Below, piece after piece: positions 1 through 5,271 of a stretch of DNA of 8,387 bases (position 1 is its first letter; each line of letters begins with the position of its first letter). The position numbers and the translations under genes were made by a program. Under the pieces are notes generated by a model. That model worked only from the letters and a program-made list of their open reading frames with translations, made no database searches and had not been told where the DNA came from. This DNA comes from an uncultured Lachnospiraceae bacterium (GTDB taxonomy: Bacteria > Bacillota > Clostridia > Lachnospirales > Lachnospiraceae), in the NCBI GenBank assembly GCA_910579495.1, contig CAJTVD010000110.1, positions 1 to 8,387 on the forward strand, in the 5' to 3' direction.

Positions 1-733
1 GTTCCACGGGTTTGAAATCGTCCATTGACTTATAATACATGGTCTTGGTTATGCTTAACAGTCCTGTATCAAAATCAATATCCGACCACAGCAGCGCCGC
101 AGCCTCGCCGATCCGCATTCCGGTCATAAACAGCACCCAGAAGGAGATAAAGAGGTAATGTTCATAATAATCCCCCTTGTAGAGCAGGGAGATTACCTTC
201 TGAAATTCTTCCAGCGTCCAGAAATCAACCTGTGTCTTTTTGGACTTGATGTTCCCGATCATCCTTGACGGATTCTTTTTGGCTATACCCAGTACAATCG
301 CCCGGTCAAAGGCAAGGGAGAGCAGCCCCTGCACCACATGGATATAGTTTGGGCTGAACTGCTTTGCCAGTTCCAACTGCCAGCTCTGGACATGGATGGG
401 TTCGATTTCATCCGTTGCCATTTTGTAGAAGTACGCAAAATGCTTCTGAATGGTGGAATAGCGGTTCAGGTAAGTGCTTTCCTTTACCTGCGTTTTGTAC
501 CACGGAAGATAGGTATCTTCAATAAATGTCTGAAAAGAAATAGTCTTCTTTTTTTCATCCAGTTCTTTGACAGATGACAGGATCAGTTTGGAATATTCTT
601 CCCTCGCTTCCTTTTTGGTAACAAAGCCGCTGCGGTATTTCTGGATCTGTTTCCCGGTAACGGGATGGTAGCCTAAATTTGCACGGAAGTAATAGGTTCC
701 GTTGCCTGCTTTTTTAATTGGATCTTTTGCCAT
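1..733 (-). CDS. int: Tn916-type tyrosine integrase, N-terminal part (cut by window edge)
   Basis: Translating leftward from the ATG at 733 gives 244 uninterrupted codons that run off the left edge, so the truncation is only of the window. Residues 1-55 form a basic arm-type DNA-binding domain (GTYYFRANLGYHPVTGKQ), residues 64-165 the SAM-like core-binding domain, and the catalytic domain begins near 168. The first catalytic arginine is R207 in MTGMRIGEAAALLW; the Lys, His-x-x-Arg and Tyr boxes lie beyond the edge. Enzymes of this family excise and integrate ICEs such as Tn916. The start is supported by a GAGGAG ribosome binding site about 8 bases upstream. A DUF3173-like gene ends 36 bases upstream on the same strand, the usual partner at ICE ends. 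Whether this integrase belongs to the same element as the transfer genes to the right is inferred. Confidence 0.92.
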   Translation of the reverse strand, partial: MAKDPIKKAGNGTYYFRANLGYHPVTGKQIQKYRSGFVTKKEAREEYSKLILSSVKELDEKKKTISFQTFIEDTYLPWYKTQVKESTYLNRYSTIQKHFAYFYKMATDEIEPIHVQSWQLELAKQFSPNYIHVVQGLLSLAFDRAIVLGIAKKNPSRMIGNIKSKKTQVDFWTLEEFQKVISLLYKGDYYEHYLFISFWVLFMTGMRIGEAAALLWSDIDFDTGLLSITKTMYYKSMDDFKPVE

Positions 734-769
734 GATTTCACTCCTCACATAGATGTGCAAGAAGTACAA

Positions 770-964
770 TCAATTCTGTTTGTCGGGAATGGTAATTCCC
801 AGTAGTTCTTCCACAGCTTCTTTGGGAACCCTGTCCAGTTTTCGTGACTGGTAGTATGTATGTCCCCTTGATACCATAAGCTTTTTCGTTTCTCTTATGA
901 TGTCTGCCGCAAAAGATGGTCCATATCCCAGCGCTATTAAATCGCCCTACGTTACTGTAACCAT
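770..964 (-). pseudogene. DUF3173-like small ICE protein with amber codon at position 6
   Basis: From an ATG at 964 with a near-perfect AAAGGAGG ribosome binding site, the minus strand reads MVTVT, then TAG (947-949), then an open frame of 58 codons (GDLIALGYGPSFAADIIRET..., ..YQSRKLDRVPKEAVEELLGI..) to a TGA at 770-772. The 64-residue length, the content and the position just upstream of the integrase match the DUF3173 family found beside ICE integrases, possibly an excisionase-like or helix-hairpin-helix DNA-binding accessory. The amber codon is one base change from AAG or CAG. The only later in-frame ATG is at about codon 29 and has no ribosome binding site, so the protein is probably not made unless the stop is read through or is a sequencing error. 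The family assignment is from memory of its sequence pattern. Confidence 0.65.
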
Positions 965-977
965 ACGCCTCCTTTCC

Positions 978-1011
978 TAGCCAGGATATGAGAAAACACA
1001 ATATCTGGCTA
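978..1011. repeat. Inverted repeat over the integrase start region (candidate operator)
   Basis: The arms TAGCCAGGATAT (978-989) and ATATCTGGCTA (1001-1011) are complementary except for one extra C, with an 11-base AT-rich spacer. The repeat lies between the -10 candidate (1014-1019) and the ribosome binding site of the DUF3173-like gene, where a repressor or the integrase could bind, or where the leader RNA could fold. Function is inferred from position. Confidence 0.5.
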
Positions 1012-1013
1012 TT

Positions 1014-1042
1014 AGTATAGCATATCTGAAAATATTGGTGAT
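1014..1042 (-). promoter_or_regulatory. Candidate leftward promoter for DUF3173-like gene and integrase
   Basis: On the minus strand an extended -10, TGCTATACT (hexamer at 1014-1019), stands about 50 bases before the DUF3173-like ATG. The hexamer 17 bases upstream (ATCACC, 1037-1042) is a poor -35, so the promoter would rely on the extended -10 or on an activator. Confidence 0.4.
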
Positions 1043-1374
1043 CAGCTTCTTGCAAAAAATAATGATAAAATTTTGATCGTTACACATACCTTCCCCCACC
1101 GTTTCCTGCGCCCTTCCCGGCCGCGTTGACTGGCTGCACTGTGTGCAATTAAATCCGGACGGATGGCAAACTTTTTGGAGTGAGCCATTCATCGGAACCC
1201 ATATACATGAGGGTGTATGTTCTTCAGTTATCAAAGAACGGATGTCTGATACAGATGAACTGTTGTAGCAGGTCAATCTAAAAAAGAAGTACCTGACAGG
1301 GCAGCGGATACTTGAAAAAATATTAAAAAATTTTTCTGATTAAAAGAGCATATGGAATATATAGTATGTTTAAG
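1043..1374. other. Stretch without an intact gene; possible short coding remnant
   Basis: No convincing gene is present. The plus strand from 1101 to a TAG at 1266-1268 is open and reads protein-like (VDWLHCVQLNPDGWQTFW, then ...SSVIKERMSDTDELL), but it has no start codon and a TGA lies shortly upstream at 1074-1076, so at most it is the C-terminal scrap of a lost gene. Bases 1310-1345 are a run of A and T. Overlapping minus-strand frames have cysteine-rich, unlikely compositions. Confidence 0.3.
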
Positions 1375-1404
1375 TTGACAGAATACAAGATATTGTGTTA
1401 AGAT
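1375..1404 (+). promoter_or_regulatory. Rightward sigma-A-type promoter
   Basis: A perfect -35 TTGACA (1375-1380) is followed after 18 bases by TAAGAT (1399-1404), itself preceded by TG at the extended -10 position. The start of transcription would be near 1411, directly before the structured RNA region. It is among the best-matching promoters in the window. Confidence 0.65.
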
Positions 1405-1410
1405 AAACCC

Positions 1411-1516
1411 GTAATTGATTTTTATGCAAAACCTGTAATCGGGGAACGGGGGCAGGCAGGACATACCCGATATGTCCGCACCCTTCAGGGAAACCGGCAG
1501 GTTCCGGCTTCTTTTT
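1411..1516 (+). ncRNA. Candidate structured small RNA or attenuating leader
   Basis: The transcript expected from the promoter at 1375-1404 would be about 105 bases long and highly structured. GGACATA (1459-1465) pairs with TATGTCC (1471-1477). Below it GAACGGGGGC (1444-1453) pairs with GCACCCTTC (1478-1486), with one bulge and one G-A mismatch and an AGGCA internal bulge. AACCTG (1430-1435) is complementary to CAGGTT (1498-1503), which is the loop of the terminal hairpin 1490-1511, followed by five Ts. The loop pairing would give either a pseudoknot or an alternative to the terminator. A four-codon ORF (ATG at 1424, MQNL) overlaps the first strand but has no ribosome binding site. No known RNA family was recognised. 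It could be a trans-acting RNA or a leader of the gene at 1815. Confidence 0.45.
1490..1516 (+). terminator. Intrinsic terminator ending the RNA candidate
   Basis: GAAACCGG (1490-1497), hexaloop CAGGTT, and CCGGCTTC (1504-1511) form an 8-bp stem with one A-C mismatch, followed by TTTTT (1512-1516). The stem has only four G-C pairs next to the loop, so it is of moderate strength and could be conditional. Confidence 0.5.
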
Positions 1517-1666
1517 AGAGAACCAGTGCATACGCTGTTTAAGATTGTAAGTAGTGTCAGAGGATACCATGTATAAGCATGGCAGTCTTTTGGCACTTTT
1601 TTGTTTCTACGGCATGTGCATAACTGCCGGGAGCAGGAACAGATTTGTGGATCACCACACGCAGTC

Positions 1667-1701
1667 AGGAATGGAAACCTTTAAAGGTCCATTCCTTTTT
1701 T
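1667..1701 (+). terminator. Strong intrinsic terminator upstream of the truncated ICE gene
   Basis: AGGAATGGA (1667-1675) pairs with TCCATTCCT (1688-1696), and inside it CCTT (1678-1681) pairs with AAGG (1684-1687). Six Ts (1696-1701) follow. It lies about 115 bases before the next start codon, so it either ends a short transcript from the left or acts as an attenuator for the gene at 1815. The surrounding 1517-1814 contains no recognisable gene. Confidence 0.7.
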
Positions 1702-1814
1702 GTGTGCAGCTTTGCTGTGAGCGTGCCAGAAATGCCCATGAGGGCTTGCCCGCATAAGCGGCTGGATAAAGATGCCTCCGGAAAAGGAGAGAAAAAAGAA
1801 AGGTGGAAAAAAGA

Positions 1815-2237
1815 ATGAGTGAAACAAGAGTATTTGCCGACGGCTACCGTGGCGTATTCCAGAATCAGGAGGATTTCCTTGCGTGCTTAAAGAGCATCGG
1901 GAAAAATTCCTTCTGGGAAAGAAAGACATCCAAAAACCTGCGTCTTGTGGCGATCACCAGCGGGAGTAAGGTGGAGGAGGAACTGAAGGAGAAGTATGCG
2001 GATGAGGGGCTGGATGAGGGCATCATCACGGATACCATCCTCAATACGGGACTTCTCCTGAAGATCAGGAACCAGTATTACCCTGTCAGGGACTGTGCGG
2101 TCAAGAGCATCCTCGACCGCGCAGGTATTTCCGGTGCGGGACTGCGCAGGGTGGAAAAAGGCGTATATTGCACCATTCATGGAAGACGCGGTTGGGAACC
2201 TTCATCTTCAGGGTGTTTATGGTGGAAACCATGTTAG
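1815..2237 (+). pseudogene. ICE-associated conserved protein, N-terminal fragment (DUF932-like, tentative)
   Basis: The frame opens at GTG 1803, but the ATG at 1815 fits better because AGGTGG (1801-1806) lies 8 bases before it. Residues 1-118 look like a real soluble protein (MSETRVFADGYRGVFQNQED..., ..GIITDTILNTGLLLKIRNQYY.., ..SILDRAGISGAG..). This pattern resembles a conserved ICE and plasmid protein of about 300 residues or more that I know only loosely, perhaps DUF932-like; the function is unknown. After GVY (about 2168) the sequence turns into Trp/Cys/Ser-rich nonsense and stops at 2237, which is antisense to the neighbouring minus-strand gene. I read this as a breakpoint near 2168-2176, leaving an N-terminal fragment. 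Confidence 0.6.
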
Positions 2238-2439
2238 CGTTTAACATCTCCGATTCCGTGATAAATGCCTCAAAGTGGGACTTTACCGGTGGGTTGAGAT
2301 CCGTCGCAAGGACCTGATTGGTCTGAAGGGTAAAGAAGTAGGCAAAGGCTGCCACACCCACAATAATGTTCTGGTAAGGGATGCGGAATTTCTTTTTCTT
2401 GGGGAGCTGGTTTTTGGTTGCGTTGTTTTCTTTTTTCAA
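2101..2439 (-). pseudogene. Single-pass membrane protein of the ICE, N-terminal fragment
   Basis: The frame starts at TTG 2439. AGGAGG (2446-2451) lies seven bases away, and no ATG or GTG fits as well. The protein has a Lys/Asn-rich cytoplasmic head (residues 1-20), one hydrophobic segment (about 24-44, IIVGVAAFAYFFTLQTNQVL) and an extracellular stretch (PPVKSHFEAFITESEML...). From about residue 88 (position 2176 leftward) it runs antisense into the gene at 1815 and becomes Arg/Pro/Cys-rich, so the C-terminus is lost. The family is not recognised. The head-TM-tail layout fits a small type IV secretion or pilus-assembly component. A good leftward promoter and a structured leader precede it. 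Confidence 0.55.
2170..2176 (+). repeat. Left copy of the 7-bp inverted repeat at the gene breakpoints
   Basis: GCACCAT lies where the plus-strand gene from 1815 stops making sense. Its inverse, ATGGTGC, is at 4012-4018, the second breakpoint. Flanking bases show no further identity. Seven bases can match by chance; the interest is in the position. Confidence 0.4.
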
Positions 2440-2473
2440 TGAATTACCTCCTGTGAAATTTTTTATAGTAGAA

Positions 2474-2503
2474 AACCGGCAGATTCCCGAAGGATTGCCG
2501 GTT
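2474..2503 (-). promoter_or_regulatory. Leader hairpin before the TTG-start membrane gene
   Basis: In the leftward transcript AACCGGCA and TGCCGGTT (2496-2503 and 2474-2481) pair perfectly, with an inner TCC-TTCG-GGA hairpin giving a stable UUCG tetraloop. It is followed by TTTTC rather than a long T run, so it could be a weak attenuator or an RNA-stabilising element. A second hairpin, CCCCT/AGGGG (2511-2515 and 2522-2526), lies just upstream. The plus-strand bases AAACCGGCAGATTCC at 2473-2487 match 1491-1505 at 14 of 15 positions. Confidence 0.45.
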
Positions 2504-2572
2504 CCAGAAACCCCTGTTTTAAGGGGCTGCCATGCAAAAAAAACACATGGCGTATGTACTGCAAAAAAATAA

Positions 2573-2584
2573 CACCTGCAGGTG
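2573..2584. repeat. 12-bp perfect palindrome CACCTGCAGGTG
   Basis: CACCTGCAGGTG is a perfect palindrome about 50 bases downstream of the predicted leftward transcription start (near 2634). It could be an operator, but the sequence alone does not show what binds. Confidence 0.35.
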
Positions 2585-2640
2585 CAGATGTCTGAAAAAG
2601 TGGAATGGATATGGGCGCAGATACAATTCTGAGCATGACC

Positions 2641-2669
2641 ATTATAGCATGGGCATTTTTACCTGTAAA
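2641..2669 (-). promoter_or_regulatory. Leftward sigma-A-type promoter for the TTG-start membrane gene
   Basis: Minus strand: TTTACA (2664-2669), 17-base spacer, TATAAT (2641-2646) with TG at the extended -10 position. This is close to consensus. Transcription would start near 2634 and run through a leader of about 195 bases to the TTG at 2439. Confidence 0.65.
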
Positions 2670-2680
2670 TCGCAATGCTG

Positions 2681-2715
2681 TGCCAGTTTGCGTAATTTGT
2701 GCGCCAATTTGGTGC
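2681..2715. promoter_or_regulatory. Repeats upstream of the leftward promoter (candidate activator or repressor site)
   Basis: TGCCAGTTTG (2681), TGCGTAATTTG (2689) and TGCGCCAATTTG (2700) are related direct repeats at 8- and 11-base steps. The last is also the core of a near-perfect 15-bp palindrome, GCGCCAATTTGGTGC (2701-2715). They lie just upstream of the leftward -35 and between two back-to-back promoters, a usual place for a regulator that controls both. Confidence 0.45.
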
Positions 2716-2753
2716 CATCTGGGAAAATGGGTGGGAAATAATGGGATAAATTG

Positions 2754-2782
2754 TTGAATTACGGTTATAGAAGCAGTATAAT
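2754..2782 (+). promoter_or_regulatory. Rightward sigma-A-type promoter without a downstream gene
   Basis: TTGAAT (2754-2759), 17-base spacer, TATAAT (2777-2782). Transcription would start near 2789 and meet the hairpin at 2799-2829, then run antisense through the recombinase gene. No start codon or reading frame follows, so either it once drove a gene now replaced or it makes an antisense RNA. Confidence 0.55.
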
Positions 2783-2798
2783 ATAAAGAAAGTAAATG

Positions 2799-2829
2799 AA
2801 CAAAGGATAATCCGATATTATCCTTTGTT
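2799..2829 (-). terminator. Perfect 13-bp stem at the recombinase 3' end
   Basis: AACAAAGGATAAT (2799-2811) and ATTATCCTTTGTT (2817-2829) pair perfectly around a five-base loop and include the recombinase stop codon (2818-2820). The sequence after the stem is only moderately T-rich on either strand, so termination is plausible but not strong. The symmetry would allow action in both directions. Confidence 0.5.
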
Positions 2830-3744
2830 TATATTCATTTGATTTCTTGGATGCTTGTTCACAAGAATATCCTTCTGCTTTCTACTTGACACATGCGTAT
2901 AAATCTCGGTTGTGCTTATAGAACTATGCCCAAGCATTCTTTGTATGTATCTAATGTCAACATCCTGTTCCAATAAAAGAGTAGCAAAAGAATGTCTAAA
3001 CATATGCGGAGTAATGTGTTGACTGATACCAGCAAGTTCTGCATAGTGATTGATCATAAACCGAACAGACTGGTCAGATAACTTATGCTGCAATCTATTT
3101 ACAAAAAAATATCCACATATTTCAATATCCTTTTTGAAAGTTTCCTGATATAAGACCAGAGCGGAAATAACTTCTTGATTGCCAAGCTGTATAATCCTTT
3201 CTTTAGCTCCTTTTCCATAAATCAGTATGTTGCTGCTCTCAAAGTCTATATCTGATGGCTTTAATGAACATAATTCAGATATTCGCATTCCGGTAGCAAA
3301 TAATAATTCAATAACAGCAATATCCCTAATGCAGCAATGAAGCTGATATTCTGATCCGGCCAGTTCTTTTTGTGCATAAAGCGTAGAAAGGAATGTTTGA
3401 ATGGAATGAAAAGGAATTGTTTTTGGAAGGAGTTTGGCTTCTCGAAAGCGGATGTCCAGCTTTGTAAAAGGATTTTCTTTCAACAACTCTTTATATTCCA
3501 TATGATGAAAAAAGGCTTTTAAGCTTGCAATTTTACGCCTCACAGTTTTAGGCTTATATTGCTTATGCAAGTTGGTAATAAAATCATCCACTACACTTTT
3601 GGCATAACAGTCAGACAGGTCAGTACAAAAATCTTCAAATTGCCTCAGATCAATCTTATAAGCTTTTAAGGTTTTGGAATCTAAGCGTTTCCGATATTCG
3701 CAGTATTCAATATATTCTGAAATATAGCTTCTCAAGGTGTTCAT
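2818..3744 (-). CDS. XerC/D-like tyrosine recombinase, complete
   Basis: This is a full-length 308-residue tyrosine recombinase. Residues 1-95 form the SAM-like core-binding domain (SKTLKAYKIDLRQFEDFC) and 110-305 the catalytic domain. All catalytic residues are visible: R154 (ATGMRISEL), K178 (YGKGAKER), H247 and R250 (TPHMFRHSFAT), H273 (LGHSSISTT) and Y282 (EIYTHV). It lacks the arm-binding domain of the integrase at 1-733, so it is of the simple Xer, small-element or DNA-inversion type. The ATG at 3744 has an AAGGAG site 11 bases upstream, a rather long spacing. The gene is visibly more AT-rich than the transfer genes to the right, which suggests separate acquisition. It could invert or excise the surrounding block or resolve dimers; the sequence does not decide which. 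Confidence 0.92.
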   Translation of the reverse strand: MNTLRSYISEYIEYCEYRKRLDSKTLKAYKIDLRQFEDFCTDLSDCYAKSVVDDFITNLHKQYKPKTVRRKIASLKAFFHHMEYKELLKENPFTKLDIRFREAKLLPKTIPFHSIQTFLSTLYAQKELAGSEYQLHCCIRDIAVIELLFATGMRISELCSLKPSDIDFESSNILIYGKGAKERIIQLGNQEVISALVLYQETFKKDIEICGYFFVNRLQHKLSDQSVRFMINHYAELAGISQHITPHMFRHSFATLLLEQDVDIRYIQRMLGHSSISTTEIYTHVSSRKQKDILVNKHPRNQMNINKG

Positions 3745-3745
3745 A

Positions 3746-3803
3746 AACAGGCACTCTCCTTAGTTTTTTAATTAATTATGAGTGCCTGTTCATAAATTGT
3801 CTA
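3746..3803 (-). promoter_or_regulatory. Recombinase promoter embedded in an inverted repeat
   Basis: Minus strand: TAGACA (3798-3803), 17-base spacer, CATAAT (3775-3780). AACAGGCACTC (3746-3756) and GAGTGCCTGTT (3780-3790) form a perfect 11-bp inverted repeat flanking the -10 and the start site, and TGTTCATAAA occurs twice in the same orientation (3738-3747 and 3787-3796). Only one arm lies downstream of the likely transcription start, so the repeat would act as DNA, probably as an operator or recombinase-binding site. The -35 overlaps the stop codon of the upstream gene. Confidence 0.55.
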
Positions 3804-4025
3804 TTGGGCATCTTTAGGAATAAATTTGTTCAACATCTCCAAACAGTCCTTTGAGGTGTATCCCCACAGGATAGAACTAAGTGCCTGAACTGCCTCCGGA
3901 CGTTTCCGATAATAGGTTCTATGGGAGATATTCGCAATATGTGGTCGCAGGCTCTCAATGATCTCATCCGTATTCTGGAGCTGTTGGGGAGACAGGTAGC
4001 TGTAATAGAGTATGGTGCGGACCAT
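3801..4025 (-). pseudogene. C-terminal end of an HTH (ArpU/sigma-region-4-like) protein
   Basis: The minus strand from about 4018 to a TAG at 3801-3803 encodes about 72 residues. They include an HTH-like segment, ISHRTYYRKRPEAVQALSSILWG, reminiscent of the end of ArpU-type phage regulators or sigma region 4 (pattern TYYR-x-R-xx-A-xxx-L). The apparent start (ATG 4025) has no ribosome binding site and lies antisense to the CpaB/SAF gene, so the N-terminus is missing. The stop codon overlaps the recombinase -35, so this gene and the recombinase have probably been neighbours for some time. The family call is tentative. Confidence 0.45.
4012..4018 (-). repeat. Right copy of the 7-bp inverted repeat at the gene breakpoints
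   Basis: ATGGTGC on the plus strand (GCACCAT on minus) sits at the abrupt 5' edge of the CpaB/SAF gene and the 5' edge of the HTH remnant. It is the inverse of 2170-2176. It lies inside ATGGTGCGGACCAT (4012-4025), which resembles ATGGTGGAAACCAT at 2219-2232 (11 of 14 positions). Confidence 0.4.
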
Positions 4026-4779
4026 GGAGGTAGGTGGCTACAACCTTCCGGATGGTGTGGTAAAGGATACAGCAACAGTCATCGGCAGGTTTGCTTCTGC
4101 AGATATGGTCCCCGGCGATTACATCATCAGCTCCAAGATCGCAGATGCCCCTGCGGCGGAGAATGCCTATCTCTACAGTCTGAACGGGGAAAAGCAGGCT
4201 ATCTCCGTCACGGTCAAGGCCTTTGCCAACGGTCTGTCCGGCAAGCTGATGAGCGGGGACATCGTCTCGGTCATTGCCCCGGACTATAAGAAGCAGGGAG
4301 TCACGGTTATCCCGGCAGAACTGCAGTATGTGGAAGTCATCGCGGTAACCGCCAACAGCGGCTACGATGCCAATACCGGAGAACAGGCGGAGGATGAGGA
4401 CCGGGAGCTTCCGGGAACGGTCACTCTCCTGGTGTCCCCGGAACAGAGCAAAGTGCTGGCGGATCTGGAGGCGGACGGAAAGCTGCACCTTTCCCTGGTG
4501 TACAGGGGAACGAAGGAGAATGCGGGGAAATTCATAGAAGCCCAGGACGAACTGCTGGAAGCGCTGTATGCCCCGGAGGAAGAGGACAGCGAAGGGGAGG
4601 AAACAGAAGGAGAGAAAACGGAAGAAGGGGAAGCGGAAGGCACAGGAGATGAGGCGGATTCCCAGGAGACACAGGAATCTTCAGAGCAGAAAGAAGGAAG
4701 CAGCGAAAAAACAGAGGACACAGCGAACACGGAGGGAGACAGGGAGGCTCCTGCCAGCGGGGACGGGGAGGAGCAGTAG
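4012..4779 (+). pseudogene. CpaB/RcpC-like SAF-domain protein lacking its N-terminus
   Basis: The frame from ATG 4012 gives 255 residues. VGGYNLPDGVVKDTATVIGR and ASADMVPGDYIISSKI are the middle of a SAF domain as in CpaB/RcpC of Tad/Flp pilus assembly, followed by the RcpC-type region (KLMSGDIVSVIAPDY, TVTLLVSPEQSKVLADLEAD). From about residue 187 there is a highly acidic Glu/Ser/Thr tail. CpaB proteins normally start with a transmembrane anchor and the first SAF strands, about 50-70 residues, absent here. A stop lies just upstream (4006-4008), there is no ribosome binding site before 4012 or 4024, and the 5' edge coincides with the 7-bp repeat. The gene is therefore probably 5'-truncated. 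The ParA-like gene starts at the base after its stop. Confidence 0.7.
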
Positions 4780-5118
4780 ATGAACTTTAAAAAGAATGGA
4801 ATCTTTGGCCGCAGGGAGGATGGCGGCCAGAGGGAAGCGGAGTATGACGGGTACGGCTCCCCGAACCAGGTGCTGGCAGTCTGGGGAAGCCCTGGCAGCG
4901 GCAAGACCACCGTGGCGGTGAAGCTGGCCAAATATCTGGCAGGGAAGAAGAAAAACGTCATCCTCTTGCTGTGCGATATGACCGCCCCCATGCTGCCCTG
5001 CATCTGCCCGCCCGGAGAACTGGAATGCGAGCATATAAAAATGATATCTACCAGGAGATCGATGCACATCCTCTTGGGGCAGAGGAAAAGGAAGAGATCC
5101 TTTCGGAAGTGGATCTGA
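4780..5118 (+). pseudogene. TadZ/ParA-like P-loop ATPase, N-terminal fragment
   Basis: The ATG at 4780 follows the previous stop directly, with GGGGAGGAG as ribosome binding site inside the upstream gene. Residues 31-75 hold a deviant ParA/MinD-like core: strand VLAVW, Walker A GSPGSGKTT (36-44), helix, then ILLLCDMTAP with Asp66. TadZ/CpaE-type ATPases are 250 residues or more, but this frame stops at 112, and after LECEH (near 5035) it becomes Arg/Lys-rich nonsense. The ATPase is cut there and fused to the end of another gene, so the remaining catalytic parts are missing. Its place after a CpaB-like gene supports a Tad-pilus-like subcluster in the transfer operon. Confidence 0.65.
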
Positions 5119-5262
5119 GACCAGACATCAGCAGCTGCTGGAACAGGGAGATGCTGCCGGAGATTGTTCCCAGGCTGTGCTGGAGGTATGGGATCGGGCA
5201 GGGGATGGACCTGTCCTGACAGATATCTGGAACGATCTTCGTTCAAGGAGAAAGGAGGAGCA
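5037..5262 (+). pseudogene. C-terminal remnant of an unidentified transfer-operon gene, frameshifted
   Basis: Directly after the ATPase breakpoint another frame (phase of 4971) reads protein-like: NDIYQEIDAHPLGAEEKEEI. Around 5115-5125 the coding signal moves to the next frame (RHQQLLEQGDAAGDCSQAVL, then DGPVLTDIWNDLRSRRKEEQ), judged by the G-rich first codon positions. The first frame formally continues to a stop at 5219 and the second runs on into the TrbL gene. I read this as the 3' part of a lost gene (perhaps a CpaF or Tad component by position) carrying an indel. No family was recognised. Confidence 0.35.
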
Positions 5263-5271
5263 GGCAGACCT

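Noticed and set aside
738..1055. Minus-strand open frame of 105 codons before the integrase
   Set aside because: It is a shifted frame over the DUF3173-like gene; only the frame from ATG 964 has the ribosome binding site and a sensible protein.
1273..1596. Minus-strand open frame of 107 codons
   Set aside because: It is antisense to the promoter and structured RNA region, and its composition (Phe/Cys/Ser-rich) is typical of AT-rich non-coding DNA.
1554..1757. Plus-strand open frame of 67 codons
   Set aside because: It runs through the strong terminator at 1667-1701, has no ribosome binding site and has cysteine-rich, unlikely content.
3964..4488. Minus-strand open frame of 174 codons across the second breakpoint
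   Set aside because: It is antisense to the SAF-domain gene, with Arg/Asp-rich repetitive content and no recognisable family.
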